A stretch of DNA of 41,593 nucleotides from CAZLDI01 sp964558415. Lineage in GTDB: Bacteria > Chloroflexota > Dehalococcoidia > SM23-28-2 > RBG-16-64-32. Positions 8,972-17,783 of the stretch are shown one piece after another. Location: NCBI GenBank assembly GCA_964558415.1, contig CAZLDI010000021.1, forward strand, positions 1 to 41,593, written 5' to 3'. How positions within the stretch are numbered: the first letter of the stretch is position 1; every line of letters starts with the position of its first letter. The notes beneath the pieces were generated by a model. It did not search any database, had not been told where the DNA came from, and saw nothing but the letters and a program-made list of their open reading frames with translations. The position numbers were made by a program, and so were the translations under genes.

Positions 8972-9459
8972 GTGCGCTCCTTCTGCATGATCTCGTAGAG
9001 GGTACCGTAGATGCCTGTCTCGCTGCCCGGAATTACGAACGCGCCACAGATCTTCTCGTAGAACTCGGCCGGCCCCACGCCGCCGATGACTGCATAGGCG
9101 TAGCCCATCTCGCGCATCGATTCTAGGCAGCGGAAGAGCAGTGCGGCGCCGACGCCGCGCCCGCGCCGGTCCTCACGCACTCCGGTCGGGCCGAAGAAGC
9201 CGCGGCGGGTGCATTCGTAGACGCCGAAACCAAAGATCTCTGCGCCTTCAGTTGCGACGTAGGCCGTGATGGGCGAGTGGTTGAACGCCCGGTCGGCCTC
9301 CACCGACCAGAGCTCGCCGAAGTGCTCCGTCACGAAGCGGCGGAAGCGTACGCGGTCCCACGGTTCGGCGCGGCGGACGGCGACGCCGGTCGCCATTACG
9401 CGTTCAACGTACGGCGCAGGGGACGGGAGGTCGTAGAGGCGCGCGAGCATGTCCGGCAT
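8968..9459 (-). CDS. GNAT-family N-acetyltransferase
   Basis: A protein of about 163 residues with the acetyl-CoA binding loop GVREDRRGRGVGAALLFRC (R/Q-x-x-G-x-G form), then a helix and the EMGYAYAVIGGVGPAEFYEKICGA segment typical of GNAT motif B. The start is chosen at ATG 9459; a longer TTG reading from 9498 would overlap the divergent DUF167 gene leader and adds nothing recognisable. The stop overlaps the hydrolase start, so the pair forms a two-gene operon. The substrate is unknown. Confidence 0.85.
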   Translation of the reverse strand: MPDMLARLYDLPSPAPYVERVMATGVAVRRAEPWDRVRFRRFVTEHFGELWSVEADRAFNHSPITAYVATEGAEIFGFGVYECTRRGFFGPTGVREDRRGRGVGAALLFRCLESMREMGYAYAVIGGVGPAEFYEKICGAFVIPGSETGIYGTLYEIMQKERT

Positions 9460-9483
9460 GGTGCGGCCTATGATAGGCGACGG

Positions 9484-9504
9484 AGAACCTAGAACCAAGA
9501 ACCG
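9484..9504. repeat. Tandem heptamer AGAACC(T/A/G) x3
   Basis: Three adjacent 7-bp units, AGAACCT, AGAACCA and AGAACCG, lie in the divergent gap between the GNAT and DUF167 genes and end at the DUF167 start codon. It is a second heptamer microsatellite besides AACTGTC at 8071-8091. Confidence 0.6.
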
Positions 9505-9506
9505 TG

Positions 9507-9773
9507 ATGAGGCTTAAGGTCAGGGTGACGCCGGGCGCCCGGGAGGATGCGATTGTCGGGTGGGTTGGGGACACGCTGCGCGTGCGCGTCCGCGCCGCGC
9601 CGGAGCGCGGGAAGGCGAATGACGCTGTGTGTGAGGTGCTGGCGCGAGCGCTGGGCACGTCAAAGCGTGCGGTGACCGTCGAGCGGGGGCACGCGTCGCG
9701 CGAGAAGGTGCTGCGGGTGGATGGGCTGGCGGAAGAGGAGACACGGAGGCGGTTGGGGACGACCGCGACCTAG
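9507..9773 (+). CDS. DUF167 (YggU-family) protein
   Basis: An 88-residue protein (start ATG 9507; GTG 9504 immediately before it is also possible). It shows the DUF167 pattern: VRVTPGAREDAIVGW, then LRVRVRAAPERGKANDAVCEVLARALG and a following ERGHASREKVLRV segment. The length matches the family. Its function is not established; members are often near secretion, cell-division or ribosomal genes. No ribosome site is visible because the heptamer tandem occupies the leader. Confidence 0.9.
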   Translation: MRLKVRVTPGAREDAIVGWVGDTLRVRVRAAPERGKANDAVCEVLARALGTSKRAVTVERGHASREKVLRVDGLAEEETRRRLGTTAT

Positions 9774-9861
9774 CGAGCGAAGGGCCCGCTAACTAAGTTG
9801 ACGTACCCGACCCATGCCGTGCTACCTGCGCTGAATCTCAGCCTGTCGGGACGTCAGGTCC

Positions 9862-11064
9862 CTACTCGAAGTTCCAGACTGACCCCTGACTGAACGCCTG
9901 AAGCACGCGGCGCGCGACGACCATGCGGTGCACCTCGTCGGGGCCGTCGTAGATGCGGGCGGCGCGGGCGGCGCGGTACATGCCCTCGAGGGGCGTATCG
10001 CCGGAGACGCCGAGGGCGCCGTGGACCTGGATGGCGCGGTCGATGACGTCGTGCAGCACTTTCGCGCCGAAGAACTTGATGATCGAGATCTCCACGCGCG
10101 CTTCGTCGCCCTGGTCGATCTTGTTGGCGGCATGGAGAGTCAGCAGGCGCGCGGCCTGGATCTCGGCGACGGAGTCGGAGATCCAGTTCTGAACGGTCTG
10201 CTTCTGCGCGAGGGTGCTCCCGAACGTCACGCGATTGAGGGCGCGATTGCACATGAGCTCGAAGGCGCGCTGCATCTGGCCGAGCCAGCGCATGCAATGG
10301 TGGATCCGGCCGGGCCCGAGGCGCTTCTGGGCGATCATGAATCCGTCGCCCGGGCGGCCTAGGGTGTTGGTGACCGGCACGCGGCAGTCGCGGTAGTAGA
10401 TCTCCGCGTGGTGGCCGGCGGTCTCGCCCATAACGGGCACGGAGCGGATGAGGTCGAAGCCGGGTGTGTCTGTGGGAACGATGATCTGGCTCATGCGACG
10501 GTGAGGAGGGCCGTCCGGGTCCGTGACGCACATGACGATGGCGAACGACGCGCCGACGGCAGCGCTGGTGAACCACTTGTGACCATTGATCACCCACTCG
10601 TCGCCGTCGCGGACGGCAAGGGTCTGGAGGCCGGTGGGGTCCGCGCCGGAGACCTCCGGTTCGGTCATTGAGAAGCAGGAGCGGATGTCACCGTTGACGA
10701 GCGGCTTGAGCCACTGCGCCTTCTGTTCATCGGAGCCGAACTGCCAGAGGATTTCCGCGTTGCCGGAGTCTGGGGCCTGCGAGCCGAAGGCGCGAGGGGC
10801 GATCGGGCTGCGGCCGAGGATCTCGTTCATGTACACGTACTTCATGAAGCCGATGCCCATGCCGCCGGCCTCCGACGGCAGGTGCGGCGCCCACATCCCC
10901 ATGGACTTCGTGCGCGACTGAAGGTCCTTCATCAGGGCTTCGCGCTCGCCGTCACGCCCTTCCTCTAATATGAGGGGCTCGTTCGGGTAGACGTGCTCCT
11001 CCATGAAGGCGCTGGTCTTCTGGCGGATCTCCTTGACCTCGGGGGTCATCGTAAAGTCGGGCAT
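9862..11064 (-). CDS. Acyl-CoA dehydrogenase family protein
   Basis: A 400-residue FAD enzyme with the complete acyl-CoA dehydrogenase layout. The N-terminal helical domain includes HLPSEAGGMGIGF. The middle beta domain has CFSMTEPEVSGADPTGLQT, the flavin-contacting segment, and WVINGHKWFTS. The C-terminal helical domain ends with IQVHGALGVSGDTPLEGMYRAARAARIYDGPDEVH. It oxidises an acyl-CoA to the 2-enoyl-CoA, passing electrons to ETF. Sequence style is like the ACAD10/11-related group, but the substrate is unknown. The start is ATG 11064 with AGGAGG 5 nt upstream, 14 bp after the LLM gene. It is the last gene of a three-gene operon with enoyl-CoA hydratase and an LLM oxidoreductase. Confidence 0.93.
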   Translation of the reverse strand: MPDFTMTPEVKEIRQKTSAFMEEHVYPNEPLILEEGRDGEREALMKDLQSRTKSMGMWAPHLPSEAGGMGIGFMKYVYMNEILGRSPIAPRAFGSQAPDSGNAEILWQFGSDEQKAQWLKPLVNGDIRSCFSMTEPEVSGADPTGLQTLAVRDGDEWVINGHKWFTSAAVGASFAIVMCVTDPDGPPHRRMSQIIVPTDTPGFDLIRSVPVMGETAGHHAEIYYRDCRVPVTNTLGRPGDGFMIAQKRLGPGRIHHCMRWLGQMQRAFELMCNRALNRVTFGSTLAQKQTVQNWISDSVAEIQAARLLTLHAANKIDQGDEARVEISIIKFFGAKVLHDVIDRAIQVHGALGVSGDTPLEGMYRAARAARIYDGPDEVHRMVVARRVLQAFSQGSVWNFE

Positions 11065-11078
11065 TTGTCCTCCTACGG

Positions 11079-12077
11079 CTAGTCCGGCGCGAGCTCGGCT
11101 AGCGCCTTGATGCATTGCTCTGCCTGGCCCTGCGGGTCGCGCGCGGTAGGTATCAGTTGTAGCACCGGGGTGGTTATGCCCTGGTGAACATACTCCACAA
11201 TCTTATCTTTGCAGGCGCCGGGCGAACCGAATACGAAGATATCGTCAACAACGTGTTCGGGAACCAGGCCGACAGCTTGCTGTCGCTCGCCGGCCTGCCA
11301 GGCCTTCATCATGGGCGCAAGGACCTCGCCACGGCCCAGCCACTCGTGGAAGGCGTAATAGAACGGGGTCGTCAGGTAGCCGGCGACGATGAAGCGGCCG
11401 ATCATCTGGGCCGCCTGGGCGTCCTCCGTGAGGATGACGAAGATGCGACACGCGATATCCAAAGCGTCCGGGTCCTTGCCGGTCTTGCTGGCTGCGGTTC
11501 TCGCGATGTTCGCGATCTTTGGCGTGTCGTCCGGGGAGATGTAGTTGGTGATGATGCCGTCTCCCAGCTCCGCGCCGAGCCGGATCATCCGCTCTCTGAG
11601 GGCTGCCACGAATATTGGGGGCGCCGACACCGGCCGTCCAAGCCGGAATCCGGCGACGTTGTAAGGCCCAACAGTCATGGCAGTCTTTTCGCCGCTCAGC
11701 GCCCGACGCATGAAGGTGATCGTCTCGCGCATTCGCTTCAGGGGAGCCTCGAGCTTCACGCCGTTCCAGCGCTCTACGATCGCCGGAGAACTGGTGCCGA
11801 TCCCAAACGCGATGCGCCCTGGCGCGAGGTCTTCCAGGGCGGCGGCGGTTTGAGCGAGAAGCGTCGGGGTGCGCGTGTAGATGCTGCCTATGGCGCTCCC
11901 CAGGCGGGTAGTCTTGGTCCACGCAGCGAACGCCGCCATCGGCGTGTAGGCGTCGTTGAAGTCGACCTCCGCTGTCCAGGCGTCCGTGTAGCCGAGGTCC
12001 TCGGCTTGCTGGACCAGTGCGCGGTGTTCCGAAAGCTTTACCCCCTGCAGGGGGTAGGTCATGCCCCAGCGCTTCAT
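11079..12077 (-). CDS. LLM-class flavin-dependent oxidoreductase
   Basis: A 332-residue TIM-barrel protein of the luciferase-like monooxygenase superfamily. Family marks include AEDLGYTDAWTAEVDF, LGSAIGSIYTRTPTLLAQTAAALEDLAPGRIAFGIGTSSP and the APPIFVAALRERMIRLGAELGDGII block. Many such proteins in this type of organism use F420 rather than FMN; the cofactor cannot be decided here. It is coupled to the upstream hydratase by a 4-bp overlap (12077-12074) and followed closely by the acyl-CoA dehydrogenase, suggesting a role in breaking down an unusual acyl or cyclic compound. Confidence 0.92.
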   Translation of the reverse strand: MKRWGMTYPLQGVKLSEHRALVQQAEDLGYTDAWTAEVDFNDAYTPMAAFAAWTKTTRLGSAIGSIYTRTPTLLAQTAAALEDLAPGRIAFGIGTSSPAIVERWNGVKLEAPLKRMRETITFMRRALSGEKTAMTVGPYNVAGFRLGRPVSAPPIFVAALRERMIRLGAELGDGIITNYISPDDTPKIANIARTAASKTGKDPDALDIACRIFVILTEDAQAAQMIGRFIVAGYLTTPFYYAFHEWLGRGEVLAPMMKAWQAGERQQAVGLVPEHVVDDIFVFGSPGACKDKIVEYVHQGITTPVLQLIPTARDPQGQAEQCIKALAELAPD

Positions 12078-12886
12078 GACTTCTGGGCGAAGTTCGGCGT
12101 GCGCTTCTCGAGGAAGGCGCGGACGGCTTCCGCGTGTTCGGGGGAACGACGGGCTTCGCGGATCGAGTTGCCTTCAGCGCCGACGACGCGGCGGATATCG
12201 CCTTCGACAGCGTTTTCGTGGATCATGCGCTTCGCGGCCCAAACGGACGAAGGCGGGTTGGCGGCGATCTCCGCGGCAAGGGCCATCGCCTCGGCCATGA
12301 GCTTGTCGGCGGGGACGACGATGTCCACGATACCACGCTCCTTCGCCTCCGCCGCGTCGATGATGCGGCCCGTAAGCGCCATGTAAAGGGCGTTGCCCAG
12401 GCCCGCGACCTGTGCGAGATAGCGGGTGCTGCCGCATTCCGGCGTGAGCCCGACCTTGACGAACCGCGCCGAGAACTTCGCCTGATCAGAGGCGATGCGG
12501 ATGTCGCAGGCGAGCGGCATCGTGAGGCCGATGCCGACCGCGTGCCCGTTGATCGCGGCGATGACGGGCTTGCTGCGGGCGAGCGTCTGCGGCACCTCGG
12601 GACTGCCCTCGCGAGCCAGCAGCGACGACGGCCCGGAGGGCACAGAGAACTCGGACGGGAGGCGTTCGTTGAAGGAGTGGATATCGCCGCCGGCGCAGAA
12701 GGCGCGCCCGGCGCCGGTCACCAGGATCACGTGGACGCCCGGGTCCGCAGACGCGGTGTTAAGGGCGTCCATGAACTCGACCTCCATGCGGGGGCTCCAG
12801 GCGTTGAGCTTCTCGGGGCGGTTCAGGGTGATGAGGGCGATGCGGTCTTTGGTTTCGTAAAGGATGGCTTCGTATTCCCGGGGCAT
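12074..12886 (-). CDS. Enoyl-CoA hydratase/isomerase family protein
   Basis: A 270-residue crotonase-fold protein. The first oxyanion motif is RAFCAGGDIHSF, the second is within INGHAVGIGLTMPLACDIRIAS, and a candidate catalytic Glu lies in VGLTPECGSTRYLAQ. The C-terminal ERGIVDIV and the final FLEKRTPNF helix are typical. It adds water to (or isomerises) 2-enoyl-CoA. The start is ATG with GAAGGAG about 5 nt upstream, and it opens the hydratase-LLM-dehydrogenase operon. The 145 bp before it hold no gene and no clear promoter. Confidence 0.93.
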   Translation of the reverse strand: MPREYEAILYETKDRIALITLNRPEKLNAWSPRMEVEFMDALNTASADPGVHVILVTGAGRAFCAGGDIHSFNERLPSEFSVPSGPSSLLAREGSPEVPQTLARSKPVIAAINGHAVGIGLTMPLACDIRIASDQAKFSARFVKVGLTPECGSTRYLAQVAGLGNALYMALTGRIIDAAEAKERGIVDIVVPADKLMAEAMALAAEIAANPPSSVWAAKRMIHENAVEGDIRRVVGAEGNSIREARRSPEHAEAVRAFLEKRTPNFAQKS

Positions 12887-13031
12887 GGGGCTCCTTCGTT
12901 AGCTGACGTGCTGAGTCACGCGAGGCAACTTTAGCACACGCCAGGAACATGACGCATGGACGGGCCGAGTAACGGGCAGGGACAAAACGAGTGGCGGGCC
13001 GTATCCAATACGTGGTTTGGAGAGTGCGCGG

Positions 13032-14579
13032 TTAGAAAAGCGGCAGGGAAGGTTCGGCGAGCGCGCGGAGGGTGAGGACGAGCCCGACGACCGTAAGGGC
13101 GCAGGCGCCGAAGACGGGGGCGGTGCGCATCAGGCCGGCCTCCGGGCTGAGTCGGCCCGCGAACCAGGCGACGCCGCGGTTGTGGGCGAGGGCGGCCTTG
13201 CTTTCGCTCACCCAATCGACGAAGCGGCGGGCGTAGACGAGGCCGAGGCACACCAGAGTGAGGACGGTCGCCAGACCGACGCTGAAGGCGACGATGAGAG
13301 CGAGGCCGAGCCCGATGCGGTCCAGCGAAAGAGCAGCGAGCAGGACGATTAGGGCGGAGGGGCTTGGGGTGAGACCGTCCGCTAGGCCAAGCGCGATGAG
13401 GCTGCGCCAGGGGGGCGGCCCCTCAGTGGAGGGCTCATGGGAATGGTGGTGGCCGCTGTGCCCGTGATCGTGCGAGTGGCCATGAATCGCGCTGGAGAAG
13501 CGCCGCCAGTAGGCGACGCCGCCGGCGCGCGCCAGGATCAGGCGAAGGCCGAGCGAGAGGACGAGAAGGCCGGAGGCGAGGCTGAGCCACGGGTAGAGGC
13601 GCTCCGGGAGAATCCACTGCGAGCCAAACAGAGCCACCGAGCCGATCGCGAGCACGCCGACGGTGTGCGTTACGGCGATGATCAGGCCGAGGCCCATAGC
13701 TTGCGTCGCGGTGCCCTTGACACCGACGAAGTACGCGGCGACGAGCGTCTTGCCGTGACCGGGCTCGAGCGCGTGGAGGGCGCCGAAGCCGAAGGCGGCC
13801 AGTAAAGAGACAAGGAGGACGGTCAGCGTGAGATTGGTGGTGTCTACCAGGGAGGCGAAGCCGCCACCGGCGCGAGAAGGCGCCCGGTCCGGCGCGGCGA
13901 TCGAGGCGGCGACGATAGGCGCGGATCCACCGCCGGTCGCGTCGAATGAGACGGCGGCGGCGGTAATGTTCAGCGGGCTGGAGAGGAGGTCCTCGGGGTA
14001 TTCGGTGAGCTCGCGGCTCGTGTCCGTGGTGGGGATGGACGAAGATACGACTGTGACTCCCGCGGCGGGCTGCAGGACGACTTCCTTCCAGCCGATGCGG
14101 TCGGAGTAATTGGTGTCGGAATAGTCGAGCCTCGTCACTGAAGCCGGGAGAGGCGCTTCGAGCATCAGGGAGAGGCGGAGCGTCTTGAGGCCGGCCTGTC
14201 CTGCGGGATACGAAATACCGCGGGTCAGGACGCGGAGGTCCGCCGGTGATCCGTTCAGGGTCAGCCGGATATTTTCAAGCAGGGCTTCGCCCCGCGCAGC
14301 GGCATAGGCGTCACTTTCAGGCAGGCTCTGATCGCCGTCACCGTTTGTGTCGATTTCGTTGAGCTCCTGAAACGTCGGAATCTCTGCCATGTCAAGGATG
14401 TAGCGGACGCGGACGGCGTCAGAGTAGAGCTCAACACGGCTATAGCGGTTGACGGTGAAGTTGCCGAGCGGGTGGGCAGCCGCCATCTGCGTGTTTGAAG
14501 CACCCAGGGCGAGGAAAGCCAGCACGGGAAGTACCAGCGCACCGCCCACTGCTGCGAGGCGACGATCCCGGCCGTTCAC
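13032..14579 (-). CDS. NicO/RcnA-type metal permease with large exterior N-terminal domain
   Basis: A 515-residue membrane protein. A signal segment (1-35) is followed by an exterior beta-rich domain of about 200 residues with an EF-hand-like DTNGDGDQSL loop. About six membrane segments follow, with the NicO hallmark HALEPGHGKTLVAAYFVG and a His-rich cytoplasmic loop HGHSHDHGHSGHHHSHE. NicO proteins transport Ni or Co, mostly outward, but related proteins with long exterior domains occur without known substrate. The start is GTG 14579 with GAGGA 7 nt upstream, directly after the TPR gene stop. It is the last gene in the cupredoxin-sigma-DUF4331-TPR string. The metal is inferred from family and His-richness only. 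Confidence 0.87.
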   Translation of the reverse strand: MNGRDRRLAAVGGALVLPVLAFLALGASNTQMAAAHPLGNFTVNRYSRVELYSDAVRVRYILDMAEIPTFQELNEIDTNGDGDQSLPESDAYAAARGEALLENIRLTLNGSPADLRVLTRGISYPAGQAGLKTLRLSLMLEAPLPASVTRLDYSDTNYSDRIGWKEVVLQPAAGVTVVSSSIPTTDTSRELTEYPEDLLSSPLNITAAAVSFDATGGGSAPIVAASIAAPDRAPSRAGGGFASLVDTTNLTLTVLLVSLLAAFGFGALHALEPGHGKTLVAAYFVGVKGTATQAMGLGLIIAVTHTVGVLAIGSVALFGSQWILPERLYPWLSLASGLLVLSLGLRLILARAGGVAYWRRFSSAIHGHSHDHGHSGHHHSHEPSTEGPPPWRSLIALGLADGLTPSPSALIVLLAALSLDRIGLGLALIVAFSVGLATVLTLVCLGLVYARRFVDWVSESKAALAHNRGVAWFAGRLSPEAGLMRTAPVFGACALTVVGLVLTLRALAEPSLPLF

Positions 14580-14580
14580 G

Positions 14581-15903
14581 CTAGTTCCTCACCAGCGCAT
14601 CCAGGGCGGCGAGCGCCCTCGCGGCGTCTCCGGCGTGGAGCACGGAGAAGCGGGGGTTCAGTTCCCGCACCCGCGCGAGGTGAATGCGCGCAGAGTCTTC
14701 GTCACCCGCGGCGAGGCTGATCATGCCGGCGTGGAAGAGAAGCAACGGGTCCTGCGTGCCCAGCCGCAGCGCCTCCAGCGAGTACCCCAGGGCATCCTCT
14801 ACCTCACCGGCTCTGTAGAGCGTCCAGGACAGCACGTCCGCGGCGTGAATGCTGCCGGGCCTGCCAGCGTACACCGAGCGGGCCTGAGCAACGGCGTTCT
14901 CAAGCTCGATACCGTGGTCCGCGTTGAATAGCGCGAGCTCGAGGTCAGTGTTAACACCGTTCGACGCGTATAGCTGGTCGATCGCCGCCACGAGTTCGTA
15001 CTGGCGCTGTGCGTCAGATTGGCGTCCGGCTGCGGCGTACACGTCGCCGAGGGCGATGACGTACTCGAGGACGGGCTGTCGGGCGATCACGCCCTCGTAG
15101 AGGTGGGCGGCATCTTCGTAGTCGCCTCGTGCCGCTGCGAGGCGGGCGAGGCCTGCGATCGCGTGAACATATCCGGGGAAGCTTTCGAGCGCAGCTTCGT
15201 ACTGCTCGCCGGCGAGATCGAGGTCGCCCTTGGTGAAGTAGAGATGGCCGAGCTGAAGGCGAGGCCAGGCTGCGCTCTCCCCGCGCAGTCCGGCAGCATC
15301 GACAGCCAGCTGCATCGCGGCGATGGCGGCCGGGAGGTCGCCATGCAGTTCGCGGGCGTAGGAGGTACGGACGAAGGCACCGAGGTCAGGACGGATGTCC
15401 AGCATGCGCTGGAAGGAGTCGACGGCCTCGCCGTAGCGGCCGAGTTCGATCAACGCGTCGCCGATAACGCCATGGATGTCTGCATCGTCCGGCTCCAGAG
15501 CGAGCGCGCGATTGCCGAGATCGAGGGCGCGCTGGAAGTCGTGCCGGGCAAGGGCGACGGAGGCAAGGCCATTGAGAACCGACGGATCGTCTGGCACCAC
15601 CGACTGCGCCCGCTGGAACACGCCTTCCGCCTTCGAGTAGAAGGCGGGATCGCCGGTCTCGCGCGCCCGTTGGAGGTAGGCGAAGCCGAGCGAGGTCAGG
15701 TTTTGGGCGTCGTCGGGGTGAGCCGCGATCCGGTTCTGCAGCGCGGCCAGGGGGAGATCTGTAGGCCCATCAAAGGGGACCAATATGTTGCGCTCCCGAT
15801 GGCTGTCGTCCGCGCCCGGGCCGGCAATGGACGCGAGGCCCGCGGCGCCTGCGAGCAGGAGCAGGGCAACAGTCAGAATTGCGAGGCGACCGAAGGCACC
15901 CAA
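14581..15903 (-). CDS. Exported TPR-repeat protein
   Basis: A 440-residue protein with one N-terminal membrane/signal segment (about 5-27) and then a chain of roughly nine tetratricopeptide repeats to the C-terminus. Clear units are AQNLTSLGFAYLQRA, PSVLNGLASVALARHDFQRALDLG and ADIHGVIGDALIELGRYGEAVDSF. TPRs are protein-protein scaffolds, so this is probably an envelope adaptor facing the outside. The start is TTG 15903 with AGGAGG 6 nt upstream, and no ATG gives a better fit. It abuts the NicO permease gene, and pairing with DUF4331 upstream suggests the three act together. Confidence 0.88.
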   Translation of the reverse strand: MGAFGRLAILTVALLLLAGAAGLASIAGPGADDSHRERNILVPFDGPTDLPLAALQNRIAAHPDDAQNLTSLGFAYLQRARETGDPAFYSKAEGVFQRAQSVVPDDPSVLNGLASVALARHDFQRALDLGNRALALEPDDADIHGVIGDALIELGRYGEAVDSFQRMLDIRPDLGAFVRTSYARELHGDLPAAIAAMQLAVDAAGLRGESAAWPRLQLGHLYFTKGDLDLAGEQYEAALESFPGYVHAIAGLARLAAARGDYEDAAHLYEGVIARQPVLEYVIALGDVYAAAGRQSDAQRQYELVAAIDQLYASNGVNTDLELALFNADHGIELENAVAQARSVYAGRPGSIHAADVLSWTLYRAGEVEDALGYSLEALRLGTQDPLLLFHAGMISLAAGDEDSARIHLARVRELNPRFSVLHAGDAARALAALDALVRN

Positions 15904-15923
15904 GATGATCCTCCTGCGGAATT

Positions 15924-15956
15924 GTTGCGGGACCCGCTGGACGCGGGTCCCGCAAC
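15924..15956. terminator. Perfect 14-bp hairpin between DUF4331 and TPR genes
   Basis: GTTGCGGGACCCGC pairs perfectly with its complement around a 5-nt loop. It lies between the DUF4331 stop (15967) and the TPR ribosome site. There is no T-run after it on the minus strand, so partial termination or mRNA stabilisation within the operon is more likely than a full stop. Confidence 0.6.
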
Positions 15957-15966
15957 GAGTGGTTCC

Positions 15967-17571
15967 TTAGCGACGTACGCGGGTGCGCACGATGCCGAAG
16001 ACGCGAGGCGCAGCTACGGCCAGGCCGAGCATGAGTCCCAGAGCACCAAGCCCCATGGCCACCAAGCTCATCATCGCGCTTGAGTGACTGTGGTCGTGGC
16101 TGAATCCCTGGTGGGGTAGCCCCAGGTAAGGGAAGTGATCCAGATAGTCTACGTCGTTCTGTTGAACATTGTCAGAGATGCCCAGCGACACAGGGCAGTC
16201 GATAGCGCCGAGCAAGTGCAGGATCGCGCCGGCGCCGGCTCGCGCGTCGATGTCCAAGACGTCATCGCCCACGCGCCGGCCATTCGGGAAACCGGCGACA
16301 TCGCCGCCGAAGGCCCCCAGGGGGCTATACGAACCGCTACCGGTGGTAGGAGCGACGGTGGTGTTCAGCCTTAGAAGATCGGCTGTGACCGGGCCCCCCG
16401 GCTGTTGCGTGTCCTGCGTACCGGGAAGGCCTAGCACTCCCGCGGGGATGCCTTTGAGCAACGTCAGGTCGAGGTCAGCCCGGCCGGTTGTCGGCGTGCA
16501 TCCGGTGATGCTATTCAGGATTGGAATCAGGGCGGCGGGACCCTGACTCGTCCCCGGGTTTACGATGAACTCAGAGATGTTCGCTCCATCGTTCTTCGGG
16601 TGACCGGCGTTGTACTTATCCTTGAAGCTGAGCGGGAGAAGCACCTCGTTCACCAGAGGATTGGCAAGGCGCGAGACCTGGACCAACTTGTCGGACACGG
16701 ACGGGGTGCTCCCATCGGGCTGAAGGACGGTCTGCTTCGGCCGGCTGGAAGACGCCCAGACGCCGATGTTGCCGTCCGTATCGCCGTTGCCGGAGAGCCT
16801 CGACTTCGGGATCTCGATGGCGATCGTGTGAACGTTGAAACCGTCGGTGGTGTCAGGGCCGGGGTTCCGGCTGTAGTTCAGCAGGTCGAACGTTCCACCA
16901 AGGTCGATGTAGAATCCCTCGTCGCGGGGCCCGGCGAATACCCGGATGTCACCCGGAGATGTGCCAGTGGTGTGGACGGCAGCATCCGCGAGCGCCTCGT
17001 AATCGCTTATCGACAGCGGTCCGACGTTGATCGGCGCGACGCGCGCGTTCTGGAGCAGCACTGACCTGACATCGCTCTTGCGGCGGTCGCCCCGGACCTC
17101 GGTCAGCGTGTACTTAGTCGGCTGGTTCCAGTTGGTGTACGCGGAGCTCGGGTCGCCCGGGCTCGGAGGCAAACCGATCGTACCCGTATTGTACAGAAAC
17201 GTCCCGGAGGTAATCGCACCGATGGTGGTTGTGAAGTCGAACTGGTAAGTGAGGTCCTCCTTCGCGTCACCGTTGGTGTCGACCATGATTTCGTAGAGGA
17301 CGTTGTCCGAGAAACGAAAGTAATTCGGCCCGTCGCCTGGCTCCTCAAGGGGGATGTAATTAGCGATCAGCGTGACGTAGTCGCCGCGTCCGGCTTCCGT
17401 ACTGACGAAGGCGTACGTGTCTGTGTTGTCCGCGGTCGGGTCCTCGGAGATTAGCGGCCCGTCGCGGTGGCTGGCCGCGTCGCTGAAGGGCGCCGAGCCG
17501 CTGACCGCGAAAGTGATCACGGCGGCGGCGGCCATCAGGCTGAGCCCGGTTGATAGAAGAAACTTTCTCAT
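15967..17571 (-). CDS. DUF4331-family exported protein with His-rich stalk and membrane tail
   Basis: A 534-residue protein. The signal segment (about 5-30) is followed by the DUF4331 opening ASHRDGPLISEDPTADNTDTYAF, then a long beta-rich exterior domain with EIMVDTNGDAKEDLTYQF and RVGDDVLDIDARAGAGA blocks. It ends with a His-rich stretch (HQGFSHDHSHSS) and a C-terminal membrane segment with basic tail. DUF4331 has no proven biochemical function. The start is ATG 17571 with AGGGAGG 11 nt upstream. The gene follows the sigma/anti-sigma pair and precedes the TPR and NicO genes, so it is a candidate main target of the sigma factor. The 213-bp gap upstream holds a 9-mer direct repeat (17706-17731). 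Confidence 0.9.
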   Translation of the reverse strand: MRKFLLSTGLSLMAAAAVITFAVSGSAPFSDAASHRDGPLISEDPTADNTDTYAFVSTEAGRGDYVTLIANYIPLEEPGDGPNYFRFSDNVLYEIMVDTNGDAKEDLTYQFDFTTTIGAITSGTFLYNTGTIGLPPSPGDPSSAYTNWNQPTKYTLTEVRGDRRKSDVRSVLLQNARVAPINVGPLSISDYEALADAAVHTTGTSPGDIRVFAGPRDEGFYIDLGGTFDLLNYSRNPGPDTTDGFNVHTIAIEIPKSRLSGNGDTDGNIGVWASSSRPKQTVLQPDGSTPSVSDKLVQVSRLANPLVNEVLLPLSFKDKYNAGHPKNDGANISEFIVNPGTSQGPAALIPILNSITGCTPTTGRADLDLTLLKGIPAGVLGLPGTQDTQQPGGPVTADLLRLNTTVAPTTGSGSYSPLGAFGGDVAGFPNGRRVGDDVLDIDARAGAGAILHLLGAIDCPVSLGISDNVQQNDVDYLDHFPYLGLPHQGFSHDHSHSSAMMSLVAMGLGALGLMLGLAVAAPRVFGIVRTRVRR

Positions 17572-17705
17572 TTTGCTGAGAACCTCCCTTTTCAAGAAGT
17601 GGTTGGTGGAGCCTGTTTGCCGGCAGGGCCCTTGTCGACGCTCCCGCATGCCGCGGGCGTCGTCTTCTGTCAGGTACTTCGGGGCTCAGGCGACGTTGGA
17701 TCACC

Positions 17706-17731
17706 GGGTGGAAGACGGATTTGGGTGGAAG
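17706..17731 (-). promoter_or_regulatory. Direct repeat CTTCCACCC x2 upstream of DUF4331
   Basis: On the minus strand CTTCCACCC occurs twice with an 8-bp spacer (17731-17723 and 17714-17706), so the copies are 17 bp apart and about 135-160 bp upstream of the DUF4331 start. The spacing would suit an activator or sigma-related site. No standard -35/-10 pair is visible in this gap. Confidence 0.35.
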
Positions 17732-17783
17732 GCGACCCCATGCTGAGCGACGCCATGGTAGCCAGTTCGGAGGAGGACTGGGG

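Noticed and set aside
9862..9912. Reading the acyl-CoA dehydrogenase and APH-kinase (1073-2245) as a split ACAD10/11-like pair
   Set aside because: They lie in separate operons 7.6 kb apart with unrelated genes between; no evidence of joint function.
11184..12934. Long plus-strand open frames opposite the LLM and hydratase genes
   Set aside because: They are antisense shadows of recognised enzymes and show no family pattern.
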